DNA of 64,000 bases from Allofrancisella frigidaquae (GTDB taxonomy: Bacteria; Pseudomonadota; Gammaproteobacteria; Francisellales; Francisellaceae). A program made the position numbers and the translations under genes. The DNA is taken from positions 186,001-250,000 of the forward strand of contig NZ_CP038017.1 of the NCBI RefSeq assembly GCF_012222825.1, given 5' to 3'. Shown piece after piece: positions 41,418-51,700 of this stretch. Under the pieces are notes generated by a model. The model was given only the letters and a program-made list of their open reading frames with translations. It searched no databases and was not told where the DNA came from. How positions within the stretch are numbered: position 1 is the first letter of the stretch; every line of letters begins with the position of its first letter.

Positions 41418-42722
41418 TTAGCTAAAAAAATTCATAGCATGTAAAAACATTATCAAGCAGAATATAGCAATAATATTTGCTGTAATATTTAATTCTTTTT
41501 TATTGCAAAATAGAGAGACTAAAAACCAAACTAAAATCCCACCAGCAATACCTGTAGAGATTGATGAAGATAAAGTCATTAGTAAAATTGTGAAAAAAGC
41601 AGGGGTTGCTTGAACGAAATCATTCCAGTCAACCTTGACTACTTGTTGCATCATCATTATTCCTATTAAAACTAATGCGGGAGAAACTACTTCTAACGGT
41701 ATAGAAGTTATTACAGGTGATAAAAATAGAAATGGCAAAAATATTATTCCAGCAAATATTGCTGTTAATCCTGTGCGTCCACCTTGGGCTATACCTACAC
41801 CTGACTCTACAACGACGGTAGAAGGACTGCTGCCAATAAATCCTGCTGCTGTTGCACTAGCAGCATCAACAAGGAAAGTTTTCTTTAATTCTTTATCTTT
41901 GTGGTCATGTTCTTTATTCATACTGCTATACAAACTAGATATGGTCCCAGTGCCATCAAATAGACTTAAAAAGCAAAAAGTAAAGATGGTAGGTAAAATT
42001 GCAAACTTAAGACCGTTAACAAGATCAATTTGCCCAAGTAATGAAAAGTCTGGTAGAGCTACAAGTTGGTTTGGTAGAGTAATTATTTTTTCAGAAGAAA
42101 AATATTCTAAAGGTAGAGCTAATATATAGCCAAATATTATAACGATAACTATTGGAGCTGGTATTTTCTTTATGAATAAAACTATTAAAGCTACTAAACA
42201 AACCAGAAATAATCCAGTATGAATATTTAAATCAGCTAAGGCAAGCATACCAGAATTACTGGTTATAAAGCCACTATTGATAAGCCCGATATATGCTATA
42301 AATAGTCCTATACCAGCACCTAATGATTGTTTTATGGATTTTGGTAAACTAAGCATTATTTTCGTTCTGATATTAAGAATCACAAGTAAGCTAAAAATGA
42401 TTCCAGACCAAAAAGTTGCACCTAAAACACTTTGCCATGGTAAGTGATATATCTTTACAGCTGTAAAAGCAAAAAAAATGTTCATTCCCATGCCAGGAGC
42501 TATTACAAATGGATTGCGTGTAAATAGCCCCATAGAGATACTTGCAATAACAGATATTAAAACCGTGCTGGTAACCAAAGCATTAGTTGGCATACCAGTA
42601 GTAGCAAGTATTTTAGGATTAACAACTATAATGTAAGATATAGCTAGAAAAGTGGCTAACCCAGCTAAAAATTCTTTTTTAATCGAGGTGTTATTTTCTT
42701 TGAGTTTAAAAAAGGTTTCCAT
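41418..42722 (-). CDS. AzgA/PbuG-type purine permease (NCS2)
   Basis: A 434-residue inner-membrane protein with 12-14 TM segments. EFLAGLATFLAISYIIVVNP (key AGLATFLAI), APGMGMNIFFAF and FDGTGTISSLY are hallmarks of the adenine/guanine/hypoxanthine permeases of the AzgA branch. I prefer the ATG at 42722 over the in-frame TTG four codons earlier. Takes up purine bases by proton symport; which base is not known. Confidence 0.88.
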   Translation of the reverse strand: METFFKLKENNTSIKKEFLAGLATFLAISYIIVVNPKILATTGMPTNALVTSTVLISVIASISMGLFTRNPFVIAPGMGMNIFFAFTAVKIYHLPWQSVLGATFWSGIIFSLLVILNIRTKIMLSLPKSIKQSLGAGIGLFIAYIGLINSGFITSNSGMLALADLNIHTGLFLVCLVALIVLFIKKIPAPIVIVIIFGYILALPLEYFSSEKIITLPNQLVALPDFSLLGQIDLVNGLKFAILPTIFTFCFLSLFDGTGTISSLYSSMNKEHDHKDKELKKTFLVDAASATAAGFIGSSPSTVVVESGVGIAQGGRTGLTAIFAGIIFLPFLFLSPVITSIPLEVVSPALVLIGIMMMQQVVKVDWNDFVQATPAFFTILLMTLSSSISTGIAGGILVWFLVSLFCNKKELNITANIIAIFCLIMFLHAMNFFS

Positions 42723-42810
42723 AAGTTTACTCAAAATAATAAATTTTTTTAAAATTACATTTTAGATTGTAATTGAGGAGAAATCTATTTTAAAATGCTA
42801 GAAAGTTTGA

Positions 42811-43953
42811 TTAGGCAAATAGGTTGATACAATCATTTAAAAATAAATATCCTTTATCTGTTGGCTTAACATGGTTATTAGAAGATTCTAATAAACCTTT
42901 ATTAACCCCAAGCTGTAATATATTTTCAATATCGTTCTTATTTAAAAAAGTTTGTTGTTCAAAGGTTTTAAGACCAAAACCATTTTTTAACCTTAGTGCA
43001 TTTAACATAAATTCATATATTAAATCATCTTTTGAAATTACGTCTTGTCCTTTTATAAAACTGTCAGCTTGTGTGTATATTTTGGGATGTTTATGTTTCC
43101 AAATACGTTTAATTTGTTTTGTTTGAAGGTTTGTAATCTTACTATGTGACCCAGCACCTATACCGATGTAGTCACCAAATTCCCAGTAGTTAGTATTATG
43201 TACAGAATTTAAATCATTTCTTGCATAAGCTGAAACTTCATATTGTCTAAAGCCTGCTTCTTCTAGTAATTGTTTACCTAATATTTCTATTTTTTCTAAA
43301 GTTGTTTCGTCTGGAAGTATAGGAGGTTTTGCTGCAAATAGTGTATTTGGTTCTATAGTTAACTGATACCAAGAAATATGCGTAGGTTGCATGGCTATAG
43401 CTTGAGATATATCAAATATACCATCTTCTATACTTTGGTCGGGTAAGCCATGCATTATATCAATGTTAAAGTTAGTAATTTTAGATTGGTGGATTTCCTC
43501 TATAGTGGAGTACACATTTGTGCAATTGTGGATTCTACCTAGAGTTTTGAGTTTGTCATCTTGGAAGCTTTGCACACCTAAAGATATTCTATTTATCCCT
43601 ATCTCTTGGTAACTTTGTATAGAGCCTCTTTCAACAGTTCCAGGATTCATTTCAAGAGTTATTTCACAGTTTTGACTTAGTTTTGAGTGTGATTTAATAT
43701 GCTCTAAAACTTTGCTTAGATATTTTGGCTTAAATAAAGAAGGTGTACCACCTCCAATAAATATACTAATAATCTCTCTATCTTGAATATCGTTTATATG
43801 GTACTCAAAATCAGCTATGAGTTTTTTATAGTAGTTTTCAGATAGGTAAAGGTCATCTTTAATAGCATGTGAATTAAAGTCACAGTAAGGACATTTACGC
43901 ACGCACCAAGGAAAATGAATATATATGCTAATTTGACTATTTATGTTAGACAT
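42811..43953 (-). CDS. hemW: Radical SAM protein HemW
   Basis: A 380-residue radical SAM protein with the cluster motif C17-x3-C21-x2-C24 (WCVRKCPYC). SIFIGGGTPSLF, EITLEMNPGTVE and INRISLGVQSFQD are HemW/HemN-type blocks. HemW transfers heme in E. coli and is often misnamed coproporphyrinogen oxidase; length 380 and single-cluster layout favour HemW. Downstream of the GtrA-like gene. Confidence 0.92.
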   Translation of the reverse strand: MSNINSQISIYIHFPWCVRKCPYCDFNSHAIKDDLYLSENYYKKLIADFEYHINDIQDREIISIFIGGGTPSLFKPKYLSKVLEHIKSHSKLSQNCEITLEMNPGTVERGSIQSYQEIGINRISLGVQSFQDDKLKTLGRIHNCTNVYSTIEEIHQSKITNFNIDIMHGLPDQSIEDGIFDISQAIAMQPTHISWYQLTIEPNTLFAAKPPILPDETTLEKIEILGKQLLEEAGFRQYEVSAYARNDLNSVHNTNYWEFGDYIGIGAGSHSKITNLQTKQIKRIWKHKHPKIYTQADSFIKGQDVISKDDLIYEFMLNALRLKNGFGLKTFEQQTFLNKNDIENILQLGVNKGLLESSNNHVKPTDKGYLFLNDCINLFA

Positions 43954-43977
43954 AAGAGGGGCTTTATCCTTCTAGGT

Positions 43978-44355
43978 TTAGGCTTTAAAGATTAAAAATT
44001 TACTTACAATAAAAGTATAGATTGCAACAAGCAGCATAGTTATAAATAAAGCAATTAGATATTGAATATGAAGTATATGTAAGAATATATAATATATTCC
44101 TTCATTTAAAGCTAGACCTATTAGAGCATTTATAAAAAATTGTGAAGCAGCTTTTTTATGAGATTGTGTTGTAGTAGAAAAAGTGAGGTATCTATGACCA
44201 AAATAACTCACATTAAAAGCTATTAAATAAGCAAAAAAGTTAGCAATAAGTGGTTTAGTAATATTTAAATGTACAATTATAAAAACCAGTATAAAGTTTA
44301 CTAAAGAAGCTAAAGCACCTATTATTAAAAAATAAAAAGCCTGTTTTTTTATCAT
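43978..44355 (-). CDS. GtrA-family membrane protein
   Basis: A 125-residue protein with four TM helices. FLIIGALASLVNFILVF, the N-terminal GtrA block, and AYLIAFNVSYFGHRYLTF (key NxxSYxxHRYLTF) are present. GtrA proteins are thought to flip polyprenyl-linked sugars for cell-surface polysaccharide modification. No glycosyltransferase is nearby to name the sugar. Confidence 0.82.
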   Translation of the reverse strand: MIKKQAFYFLIIGALASLVNFILVFIIVHLNITKPLIANFFAYLIAFNVSYFGHRYLTFSTTTQSHKKAASQFFINALIGLALNEGIYYIFLHILHIQYLIALFITMLLVAIYTFIVSKFLIFKA

Positions 44356-44424
44356 TGGTTGTAGCGTTTTTGAGTTGTTATTTATATTATACCGGTAAAT
44401 AGGGATTATTTATAAGGTAAAATT

Positions 44425-45306
44425 GTGGAGATACTTAAGTATCAATTAGGGATTGTAGATAGACTTCCTTCATCAGCATTATTTATGATGTTTGATCTAA
44501 ATGCTGGTAGTGAGGTTGAGTTTGGTTTGAAAATTCTGCAAAAATTTGTTGATGGTCAATCTATAGTTGCAGGTTTTGGTAATGAGCTTCTAGTTAAGTT
44601 TGATCTACCTAAAGATTTAGACTTTCAAAAAGCTACGTTTGATAGTGATAAAATGTCAGACCACAGTGGACATGATTTGGTGTTGTGGTTAAGGGTAGAT
44701 GATAGAGGAGAATTATTTCACCATGCGATAGCCGTTAGAAAAGCACTTAAGGATTTTTTTAAGCTAAAAAAAGTAGTATCAAGTTATACATATCGCGGTA
44801 AGTATGATCTTTCAGGGTTTGAGGATGGCATAGAAAATCCTAAAGGTGGTGAGGTTGTGCCTGCTGCAATAGTGACAGATGGTAAATTAGAAGGCTCAAG
44901 CTTTTGGGTCTTGCAACAATGGTTACATGATTTTGATTGGTTAGTTAGTGTAAGTCAATCTGAAAAGGAAGAATGTGTAGGAAGGTCTTTAGATGATTCA
45001 CATCAATTTGAAAATTTAAAAGACTTTGCTCATGTCAAAAGATCAGCAAAAGAAAACTTTTCCCCAGAAGCTCAAATCCTTAGAAAATCTATGCCATGGT
45101 CGGATGATCACTTAAATGGCGGATTTATGTTTTCAGGTTTTGCTCTATCATTTAGATCTTTTAACCTACAAATGTGGAATATGCTTGGCGGTGATGATGG
45201 TGTACTAGACGGGGTGTTTAAGTTTTCTAAAATTATTGAAACTAATTATCTTTGGTGCCCGCCATTTAAGAAAGGTAGGTTAGATTTATCTTTACTAAAG
45301 AAGTAG
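44425..45306 (+). CDS. DyP-type heme peroxidase
   Basis: A 293-residue DyP peroxidase. The catalytic motif GFEDG is at residues 131-135 and the proximal heme His is in FAHVKRSAKENF near residue 203; LRKSMPWSD follows. Starts with GTG, with AAGG seven bases before it. Oxidises dye-like or phenolic substrates with hydrogen peroxide; no encapsulin cargo tail or Tat signal is seen, so it is cytoplasmic by default. Confidence 0.9.
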   Translation: MEILKYQLGIVDRLPSSALFMMFDLNAGSEVEFGLKILQKFVDGQSIVAGFGNELLVKFDLPKDLDFQKATFDSDKMSDHSGHDLVLWLRVDDRGELFHHAIAVRKALKDFFKLKKVVSSYTYRGKYDLSGFEDGIENPKGGEVVPAAIVTDGKLEGSSFWVLQQWLHDFDWLVSVSQSEKEECVGRSLDDSHQFENLKDFAHVKRSAKENFSPEAQILRKSMPWSDDHLNGGFMFSGFALSFRSFNLQMWNMLGGDDGVLDGVFKFSKIIETNYLWCPPFKKGRLDLSLLKK

Positions 45307-45382
45307 AGTTGATTTTAAAAGTATAACTTTGGCAACTATGTTTTAGTTATATTATAACAGTCACATATTGGTTCGTATTTTT

Positions 45383-46660
45383 TTAAAGCTTGACGACTAT
45401 ATCTTTATTATATTTATAGTAACCACCTTTTTTAAAATATATGAATACTCCAACTAGTCCGATTACGCCACAAACTAATCCGACTATTGATGGTCCTAAA
45501 AAGTGATATTTGGTCGTAGCAATAATAGTAGTGCTTACTAAAGGCGCTATACCCCCAACTATTGCAAAAGCTAGGTTGTAACTAATCCCAACTCCAGAAA
45601 GCCTTACATCTGTTGGGAAAAGATCACATAATAAAAATATAAATGTAGCTGCGACTAAAGTATAGCATAGCATGATAGCTACCGAAGCTAAAATTATAGA
45701 AAAGGTTGTACCAAAGTAACTCATTAAATAAAATACTGGTAAAGCACAAATAACTATAAGACTAGCACCTACTGTAAACATTTTAGCAATGCCTAATTTA
45801 TCTGACAAAAATCCAAAACAGAAAGTAAAGCAAGTAAGTGTTAAAACACTAGGTATCAAAATCAAAGATATCTGTCCAGAATTATAACTAGGTAAGATGT
45901 CTTCAACAAATTTATGCATATATAATGTTAGCATTACACCACCAAACGCTACTGTAATAACTACACAAATCCCAGCAAACAGATTTGCTCTATAAGTAGA
46001 TATTAAAGATCCAAAAGAATGTCTTTTTTGATTATCGATGTTTTCAAACGCTGGAGTTTCATGTAGATTTCTACGCACATAATATCCTATAAAACCTAAT
46101 AAGCCACCAATTATAAATCCTGCTCTCCATCCATAATTTCCAAAAACATACTCCAAGGCAAATCCAACAAAATCAGAAAACAGAAAGCCACCAGTTACAA
46201 ACGTAAACAATATTGCAGTAGCAAAGCCTATTTTGCCTTTGACAGATTCATAAACTATTACATATGCCCCAGGTAATTCACCACCTAAAGCGATCCCTTG
46301 CATTATACGTAAAGCTACAAAAGCAAAGCTTGCAAACAGCCCCCACTGTGCATACCCTGGCATTAAGCCCATACATAATGAGCAACTACCCATAAGTAGT
46401 ATTGTAAATAATAAAAGTCTTCTACGTCCAATTAAATCACCAACTATACCAAGGATAGTTCCGGCAAAAGGTCTTACTAAATAAGCTATTGAAAATATTA
46501 AAATAGTTAAAAAAGATTTAATTGTTGGATTATGAATTTGTGCAAAAAAAGTTGCTGATATTTCTTTAGAGAAAATCATGTATAGCACAAAGTCAAAAAA
46601 CTCTAATATTGCTCCAATCCCTGCTAGTAAAATAACATTTCTACTGTCTTTATCGTACAT
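45383..46660 (-). CDS. MFS transporter, metabolite:H+ symporter (MHS) type
   Basis: A 425-residue, 12-TM permease. AYLVRPFAGTILGIVGDLIGRRRLL (key RPxxGxxLGxxGDxxGRR) and MQGIALGGELPGAYVIVYE (key QGxxLGGE) mark the MHS subgroup with ProP, KgtP and ShiA. Substrate could be an osmolyte or carboxylate. It is divergent from acnA. Confidence 0.86.
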   Translation of the reverse strand: MYDKDSRNVILLAGIGAILEFFDFVLYMIFSKEISATFFAQIHNPTIKSFLTILIFSIAYLVRPFAGTILGIVGDLIGRRRLLLFTILLMGSCSLCMGLMPGYAQWGLFASFAFVALRIMQGIALGGELPGAYVIVYESVKGKIGFATAILFTFVTGGFLFSDFVGFALEYVFGNYGWRAGFIIGGLLGFIGYYVRRNLHETPAFENIDNQKRHSFGSLISTYRANLFAGICVVITVAFGGVMLTLYMHKFVEDILPSYNSGQISLILIPSVLTLTCFTFCFGFLSDKLGIAKMFTVGASLIVICALPVFYLMSYFGTTFSIILASVAIMLCYTLVAATFIFLLCDLFPTDVRLSGVGISYNLAFAIVGGIAPLVSTTIIATTKYHFLGPSIVGLVCGVIGLVGVFIYFKKGGYYKYNKDIVVKL

Positions 46661-46985
46661 TTTTTACTCTGCTTAAAATGATATTTTTAAAATATGATAC
46701 AAGGTTTTAGCTTGGTTTAGAAGCAATACACGTTGATGATTTGAGTAATTACAACCAATCAATAGATGTCACATGGTATAAGTCTTATTTATGCCCAAGG
46801 TTTATATATAATTAAGTTACTAAAAGCTTTAAAAGGTAAGAAATAATTTATTTAAGCAATAGGCTTTCAAGTATTTGATAAATCAGATATCAATAAAATC
46901 TTATTTATATACAAACCTTTATTAACAGGTTAAAATATATTCGTATTTTACAAAAATTAATTAGTATCTACGGAGGTTAAAAGGC
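46661..46985. other. Divergent intergenic region before acnA, 325 bases
   Basis: AT-rich region between an MHS transporter and acnA. TTGATAAATCAGATATCAA near 46875-46893 is a partial palindrome. CGGAGG at 46971-46976 is a strong ribosome-binding site for acnA. No gene is seen. Confidence 0.5.
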
Positions 46986-49766
46986 ATGTCTGATATTAAA
47001 AATATCACTAAGCTACAAATAGAGGATAAAGGCAAAAAATATTCGCTATATAGCTTAAAGAAACTTGGTCAAGAGTTAGGCAAAGATATTTCTCGTCTTC
47101 CTTACTCAATCAGGGTGTTACTTGAAAACCAGTTAAGAAATATAGATGGTTATAAAGTAAAAGAATATGACCTGCATAAGGTTTTAGATTGGGCTGCAAA
47201 AGCAGAGTCTAGGCCAGAGATTCCTCATATGCCAGCTAGAGTGGTTATGCAAGATTTCACAGGTGTACCAGCAGTAGTTGATTTAGCTGCGATGAGAAAG
47301 GCTATCAAAGATGCAGGTGGTGATGCTGATAAAATTAACCCTCTTGTAGATACAGCAATGGTTATTGATCATTCAGTACAAGTAGATTTTTATGGTACAA
47401 AAACAGCTTTAGCTCAAAACGTAGCTAAAGAGTTTGAAAGAAATGGTGAAAGATACAGCTTACTTAAGTGGGCACAAACAGCGTTTAATGATTTTGTTGT
47501 AATACCACCAGGAATGGGTATTATTCACCAAGTTAACCTAGAGTATCTTGCAAAAGGAGCTTTAGTTAAAAATATTGATGGTGAAGCTGTAATCTACCCT
47601 GATACGTTAGTTGGTACAGACTCACATACTACTATGATCAATGGTGTTGGTGTAGTAGGTTGGGGAGTTGGTGGTATTGAGGCTGAAGCTGTTATGCTTG
47701 GTCAACCATACTATATGGTACTACCAGATGTGGTAGGGGTTAAGCTTATTGGCAAACTAAAAACTGGTGTTACCGCTACTGATTTGGTACTTAAGGTTAC
47801 CGAAGTGCTTAGAAAACATGGTGTAGTAGGTAAGTTTGTAGAATATTACGGTCAAGGTTTAGAAAGTTTATCTTTACCAGATAGAGCTACAATTGCAAAT
47901 ATGGCTCCTGAGTATGGTGCTACTATAGGTTTCTTCCCAGTTGATGAAGTAACTTTAGACTTCTTTAACAATACTAACCGTAGTGAGCTTGTTGATGCTG
48001 CTCGTCAAATGTACAAAGAGCAACTTTTGTTTAGAGAAAATTCAGCTGAAGAGCCTGAGTATTCTAGTATAGTCGAGATAAATTTATCAGATGTGGAGTC
48101 TAATCTAGCAGGTCCTAAGAGACCTCAAGATAGAGTGGCTTTCCATGATATGAAAAAAGCTTTTAGAGAAGCTTTAGTACATAAACAAGGTTTACATGGT
48201 TTTGGGCTAACTGAAGAAAAATTACAAAAAGCAACTGAAGTAAAAGGTTTAGGTGAAACTATAACTCATGGTTCACTTGCTATAGCTGCTATTACTTCTT
48301 GTACTAATACTTCTAATCCATCACTACTTTTAGGTGCGGGTTTACTGGCTAAAAAAGCAAATGAAAAAGGTCTAAAAGTTAAACCATTTGTAAAAACATC
48401 GTTAGCTCCTGGGTCCCAAGTTGTTACTCAATATCTTGAGAAAGCAGGTTTATTACCAGAGCTTGAAAACTTAGGCTTTAATCTAGTTGGTTATGGTTGT
48501 ACAACTTGTATTGGTAACTCAGGACCATTAGATGAGCCTGTTGTTAATGCTATAAATGAAGCTGATTTAGTTGTAGCTTCTGTAAGTTCAGGTAACCGTA
48601 ATTTTGAGGGCCGTATAAACCCGCATGTGAAAGCCAACTATTTAGCATCACCTATACATGTGGTTGCATACGCTTTAGCAGGTACAGTAGACTTTGACCC
48701 AGTAGAAGACCCTATTGGTCAAGATGCTGATGGTAACGATGTATTTTTAGCTGATATTTGGCCAACTACAGAAGAGATTGCATCTATACAAGCAGATGTG
48801 GTTAACTCTGATATGTTTAAAAAAGCATATGCAACGGTACTTGATGGCACAAAAGATTGGCAAGAACTTCAGGTACCTACAGGTAAACTATATGAGTTTG
48901 ATAAATCATCCACTTATATCCAATGCCCTAACTTCTTTGAGAAATTTGCTGAAGGTAATGACGATTTAGATATTAAAGGTGCTAGAACTCTTCTAATGTT
49001 AGGTGATTCTGTAACTACAGACCATATATCACCAGCAGGTAATATTCCAGAAGAATACCCAGCAGGTCAATACCTGAAATCACATGGAGTGGACAAAAAA
49101 GATTTTAACTCCTATGGCTCACGTCGTGGTAATCATGAAGTTATGATGAGAGGTACTTTTGCAAATATCCGTATCCGTAACTTATTGCTAGACGGTGTAG
49201 AAGGCGGTTTTACTAAGTATCACTTAGATGGTTCTCAACAGTATGTGTTTGATGCCGCAATGAAATACAAACAAAAAGGTATACCATTAGTAATATTAGC
49301 TGGGAAAGAGTATGGTACTGGTTCGTCTCGTGACTGGGCTGCTAAAGGTACATTCCTATTAGGGGTAAAAGCAGTTATAGCAGAAAGCTACGAGAGAATT
49401 CATCGCTCAAATCTGGTTGGTATGGGTGTTTTACCACTTGAATATGTAGATGGTCAAAATGCTAAAACTTTAGGTTTAGATGGTACGGAGATGTTTAATA
49501 TTAAAAAATTAAATGATATTAAGCCACGTCAAAGAGTTGTAGTAGAAGCTGTACATCCAAGTACTGCGCATACAACAACATTTGAGGCTTTAGCTAGACT
49601 AGATGCTGATGTTGATGTCGATTATCTAAAAAATGGTGGTATTTTGCAGACAGTACTTAAAGATATGATGGATAAAACTCCAGTAAGTTCTGATAGCTCT
49701 TGTGATACAGAATCAGGTTGTATCTTTGCAAAAATGGCTAATTTTTTTAAAAAATTATTTAGGTAG
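46986..49766 (+). CDS. acnA: Aconitate hydratase A with C-terminal extension
   Basis: A 926-residue IRP1-type aconitase that isomerises citrate to isocitrate. Cluster cysteines are in TSCTNTSNPS (about residue 438) and GYGCTTCIGNSGP (about 504 and 507); GTGSSRDWAAKG marks the swivelling domain. Related bacterial AcnA proteins are usually about 890-900 residues; the last ~30 here (after LKDMMDKTP) form a Ser/Cys-rich linker and a basic amphipathic end, FFKKLFR, of unknown purpose. Confidence 0.94.
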   Translation: MSDIKNITKLQIEDKGKKYSLYSLKKLGQELGKDISRLPYSIRVLLENQLRNIDGYKVKEYDLHKVLDWAAKAESRPEIPHMPARVVMQDFTGVPAVVDLAAMRKAIKDAGGDADKINPLVDTAMVIDHSVQVDFYGTKTALAQNVAKEFERNGERYSLLKWAQTAFNDFVVIPPGMGIIHQVNLEYLAKGALVKNIDGEAVIYPDTLVGTDSHTTMINGVGVVGWGVGGIEAEAVMLGQPYYMVLPDVVGVKLIGKLKTGVTATDLVLKVTEVLRKHGVVGKFVEYYGQGLESLSLPDRATIANMAPEYGATIGFFPVDEVTLDFFNNTNRSELVDAARQMYKEQLLFRENSAEEPEYSSIVEINLSDVESNLAGPKRPQDRVAFHDMKKAFREALVHKQGLHGFGLTEEKLQKATEVKGLGETITHGSLAIAAITSCTNTSNPSLLLGAGLLAKKANEKGLKVKPFVKTSLAPGSQVVTQYLEKAGLLPELENLGFNLVGYGCTTCIGNSGPLDEPVVNAINEADLVVASVSSGNRNFEGRINPHVKANYLASPIHVVAYALAGTVDFDPVEDPIGQDADGNDVFLADIWPTTEEIASIQADVVNSDMFKKAYATVLDGTKDWQELQVPTGKLYEFDKSSTYIQCPNFFEKFAEGNDDLDIKGARTLLMLGDSVTTDHISPAGNIPEEYPAGQYLKSHGVDKKDFNSYGSRRGNHEVMMRGTFANIRIRNLLLDGVEGGFTKYHLDGSQQYVFDAAMKYKQKGIPLVILAGKEYGTGSSRDWAAKGTFLLGVKAVIAESYERIHRSNLVGMGVLPLEYVDGQNAKTLGLDGTEMFNIKKLNDIKPRQRVVVEAVHPSTAHTTTFEALARLDADVDVDYLKNGGILQTVLKDMMDKTPVSSDSSCDTESGCIFAKMANFFKKLFR

Positions 49767-49779
49767 AAAATTTCTGCCT
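49761..49779 (+). terminator. Weak candidate terminator after acnA
   Basis: AGGTAGA and TCTGCCT pair with one G-U across AAAAT, overlapping the stop; TTCTC follows instead of a full T-run. Confidence 0.3.
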
Positions 49780-49839
49780 TTCTCTAAACTCTATATATAA
49801 TTGTAATAACTTCCAAAAAAGAATTTGCATTTTTTAGCT

Positions 49840-50463
49840 ATGAATAAAAAAGAAAATTTTGCTTTTAAGCTTATGCAATGGGAGTTATGGTCACAACATT
49901 CTTTACTAATAAATAAGGAATTTGAAAAAGAATTTGAAAAACAGAAAATTTTTATATATTCTGCACAATGTCATATTATATATGACTATTACTGTGTTGA
50001 ATATATGAATGCACCTATTAGTCCTACAAGAAAACCAAAAAGTAATAATTTTATGAGTAAAACCACTCCTGAAGATTTTATGGAAAAAAAGTTAATTGAG
50101 CAATATGAAACAGCTATTCGACTTTTTGATATCAGAAATATAACAACTGTTGAAGATTCGTTTACTTACCCTTTAGAAATCCCTTATGATTTTGAAACCT
50201 TATATCCTAAGGTTCGAGCAGCAATTCTTCATGATGTTGATAATATGATTTCAATTCACTCAAAATGCTTACTTGCAGCTAAATGTTTATATGAGGCTAT
50301 TTATATAGGTACAGAAGAAACTATAGAGCTCTTTCGCAAAGATATTCTAAGTGTCTCTGGACCAATTGAAGAAACGGTTGGTAAGAACACTAAGGAGTGC
50401 GAAGAATTTTTAATAGGTATGTCACAAATGTTAGAAAGATTAATTTCTTTAAAAGAGCAGTAG
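49840..50463 (+). CDS. Hypothetical protein, 207 residues
   Basis: Unrecognised soluble, mostly helical protein with no signal or membrane segment. I use the ATG at 49840; the frame extends to a TTG at 49825. No strong ribosome-binding site. Charged helices with scattered Trp, Tyr and Cys (MQWELWSQHSLL, SAQCHIIYDYYCVEYM). Lies between acnA and pilT in the same direction but with gaps of 73 and 171 bases. Confidence 0.6.
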   Translation: MNKKENFAFKLMQWELWSQHSLLINKEFEKEFEKQKIFIYSAQCHIIYDYYCVEYMNAPISPTRKPKSNNFMSKTTPEDFMEKKLIEQYETAIRLFDIRNITTVEDSFTYPLEIPYDFETLYPKVRAAILHDVDNMISIHSKCLLAAKCLYEAIYIGTEETIELFRKDILSVSGPIEETVGKNTKECEEFLIGMSQMLERLISLKEQ

Positions 50464-50634
50464 AGAAAGTAATAAAACGTCCCGGTATTTAGAGTTTTGA
50501 AAACTTAGTTTTCGTGATATAACCTGGCAGCTGTGTACTTGTGGTTTCATGAGATTATTGTTTCTCTATTTTTTTTATTCTTTAATAATGGTAAAGTTTA
50601 CATACTATAACTAATTCTATAAATATAAATAAAC

Positions 50635-51663
50635 ATGATAAAAAAACTCCTTACTCTCTGTGTGCAAAAGAAAGCTTCAGATTTACATTTATCATCTGGT
50701 TGTAAGGCCAAATACAGAGTAGATGGTGACTTGATAGATATAGAGTCATCACCTACCCTTAATGACAAAATGATCTCTCAAATGCTGTTGGAAATAATGA
50801 CAGATGACCAAAAAGATGAGTTAATAAATACTTACGAATGCGATTTTTCGATAGATGATAAAGAAAATGATGCTAGATTTAGGGTAAATGCATTTTTTCA
50901 CAATCGTGGTTATGGAACTGTGTTACGCCGTTTAGAAAATACTATCCCAACACTTGATCAGTTTGGTGCTCCAAAGGTACTCAAAGAAGTTCAAGCAAAA
51001 AGAGGAGGTTTAATTTTAGTAACAGGTCCCACTGGTTCTGGTAAAAGTAGTACATTAGCGGCATTAGTCAATGAGATAAATCACAATGAAGATGCTCATA
51101 TTCTGACTATTGAAGATCCAGTAGAATTTGTACATGTTAGCCAAAGAGCATTGATAAACCAACGTGAAGTCAAAAGAGATACAAAAAGCTTTAATGCTGC
51201 TTTAAAATCAGCGCTTAGAGAGGATCCAGATTGTATACTTGTTGGTGAAATGCGTGATTTAGAAACTATCCGTTTAGCTTTAGAAGCAGCTGAAACAGGG
51301 CATTTAGTCTTAGGTACTTTACATACAATGTCTGCAATAAAAACAGTAGATAGGGTTATATCAGTATTCCCACCAGCTGAGCAAGAACTTGTTAGAAATA
51401 TGTTAGCGGAATCTTTACAATTAGTTATTTCTCAAAGGTTGCTTAAACGAAAAGGTGGGGGGCGTGTCGCAGCTTATGAAGTGCTAGTGTCTAATTCTGG
51501 TATTAGAAATATGATCAAAGAAAACAAGCTTCCCCAGATCTATACCGCTTTGCAGACTGGTACATCTAAGGGTATGTCTACTATGGAGCAGAGTATTGAG
51601 AATCTTCTTAAGGCTGGAGCAATTACACCAGAAGAAGCAGCTAAATATATAATTGTGAGGTAG
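50635..51663 (+). CDS. pilT: Type IV pilus retraction ATPase PilT
   Basis: A 342-residue secretion ATPase. Walker A is GPTGSGKSS (about residue 131), the Asp box ILTIEDPVEFVH, Walker B REDPDCILVGEMRD and His box GHLVLGTLHTMSA are all intact. Powers pilus retraction and twitching. pilT is disrupted in some Francisella tularensis strains; here it is complete. No other pilus gene is in the window. Confidence 0.93.
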   Translation: MIKKLLTLCVQKKASDLHLSSGCKAKYRVDGDLIDIESSPTLNDKMISQMLLEIMTDDQKDELINTYECDFSIDDKENDARFRVNAFFHNRGYGTVLRRLENTIPTLDQFGAPKVLKEVQAKRGGLILVTGPTGSGKSSTLAALVNEINHNEDAHILTIEDPVEFVHVSQRALINQREVKRDTKSFNAALKSALREDPDCILVGEMRDLETIRLALEAAETGHLVLGTLHTMSAIKTVDRVISVFPPAEQELVRNMLAESLQLVISQRLLKRKGGGRVAAYEVLVSNSGIRNMIKENKLPQIYTALQTGTSKGMSTMEQSIENLLKAGAITPEEAAKYIIVR

Positions 51664-51700
51664 ACTAAATAAAAGATATTGTTTAAAGTGCTAGGTCAAA

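Noticed and set aside
41635-42129. 164-codon plus-strand frame over the purine permease
   Set aside because: Antisense to a conserved permease; no ribosome-binding site or domain.
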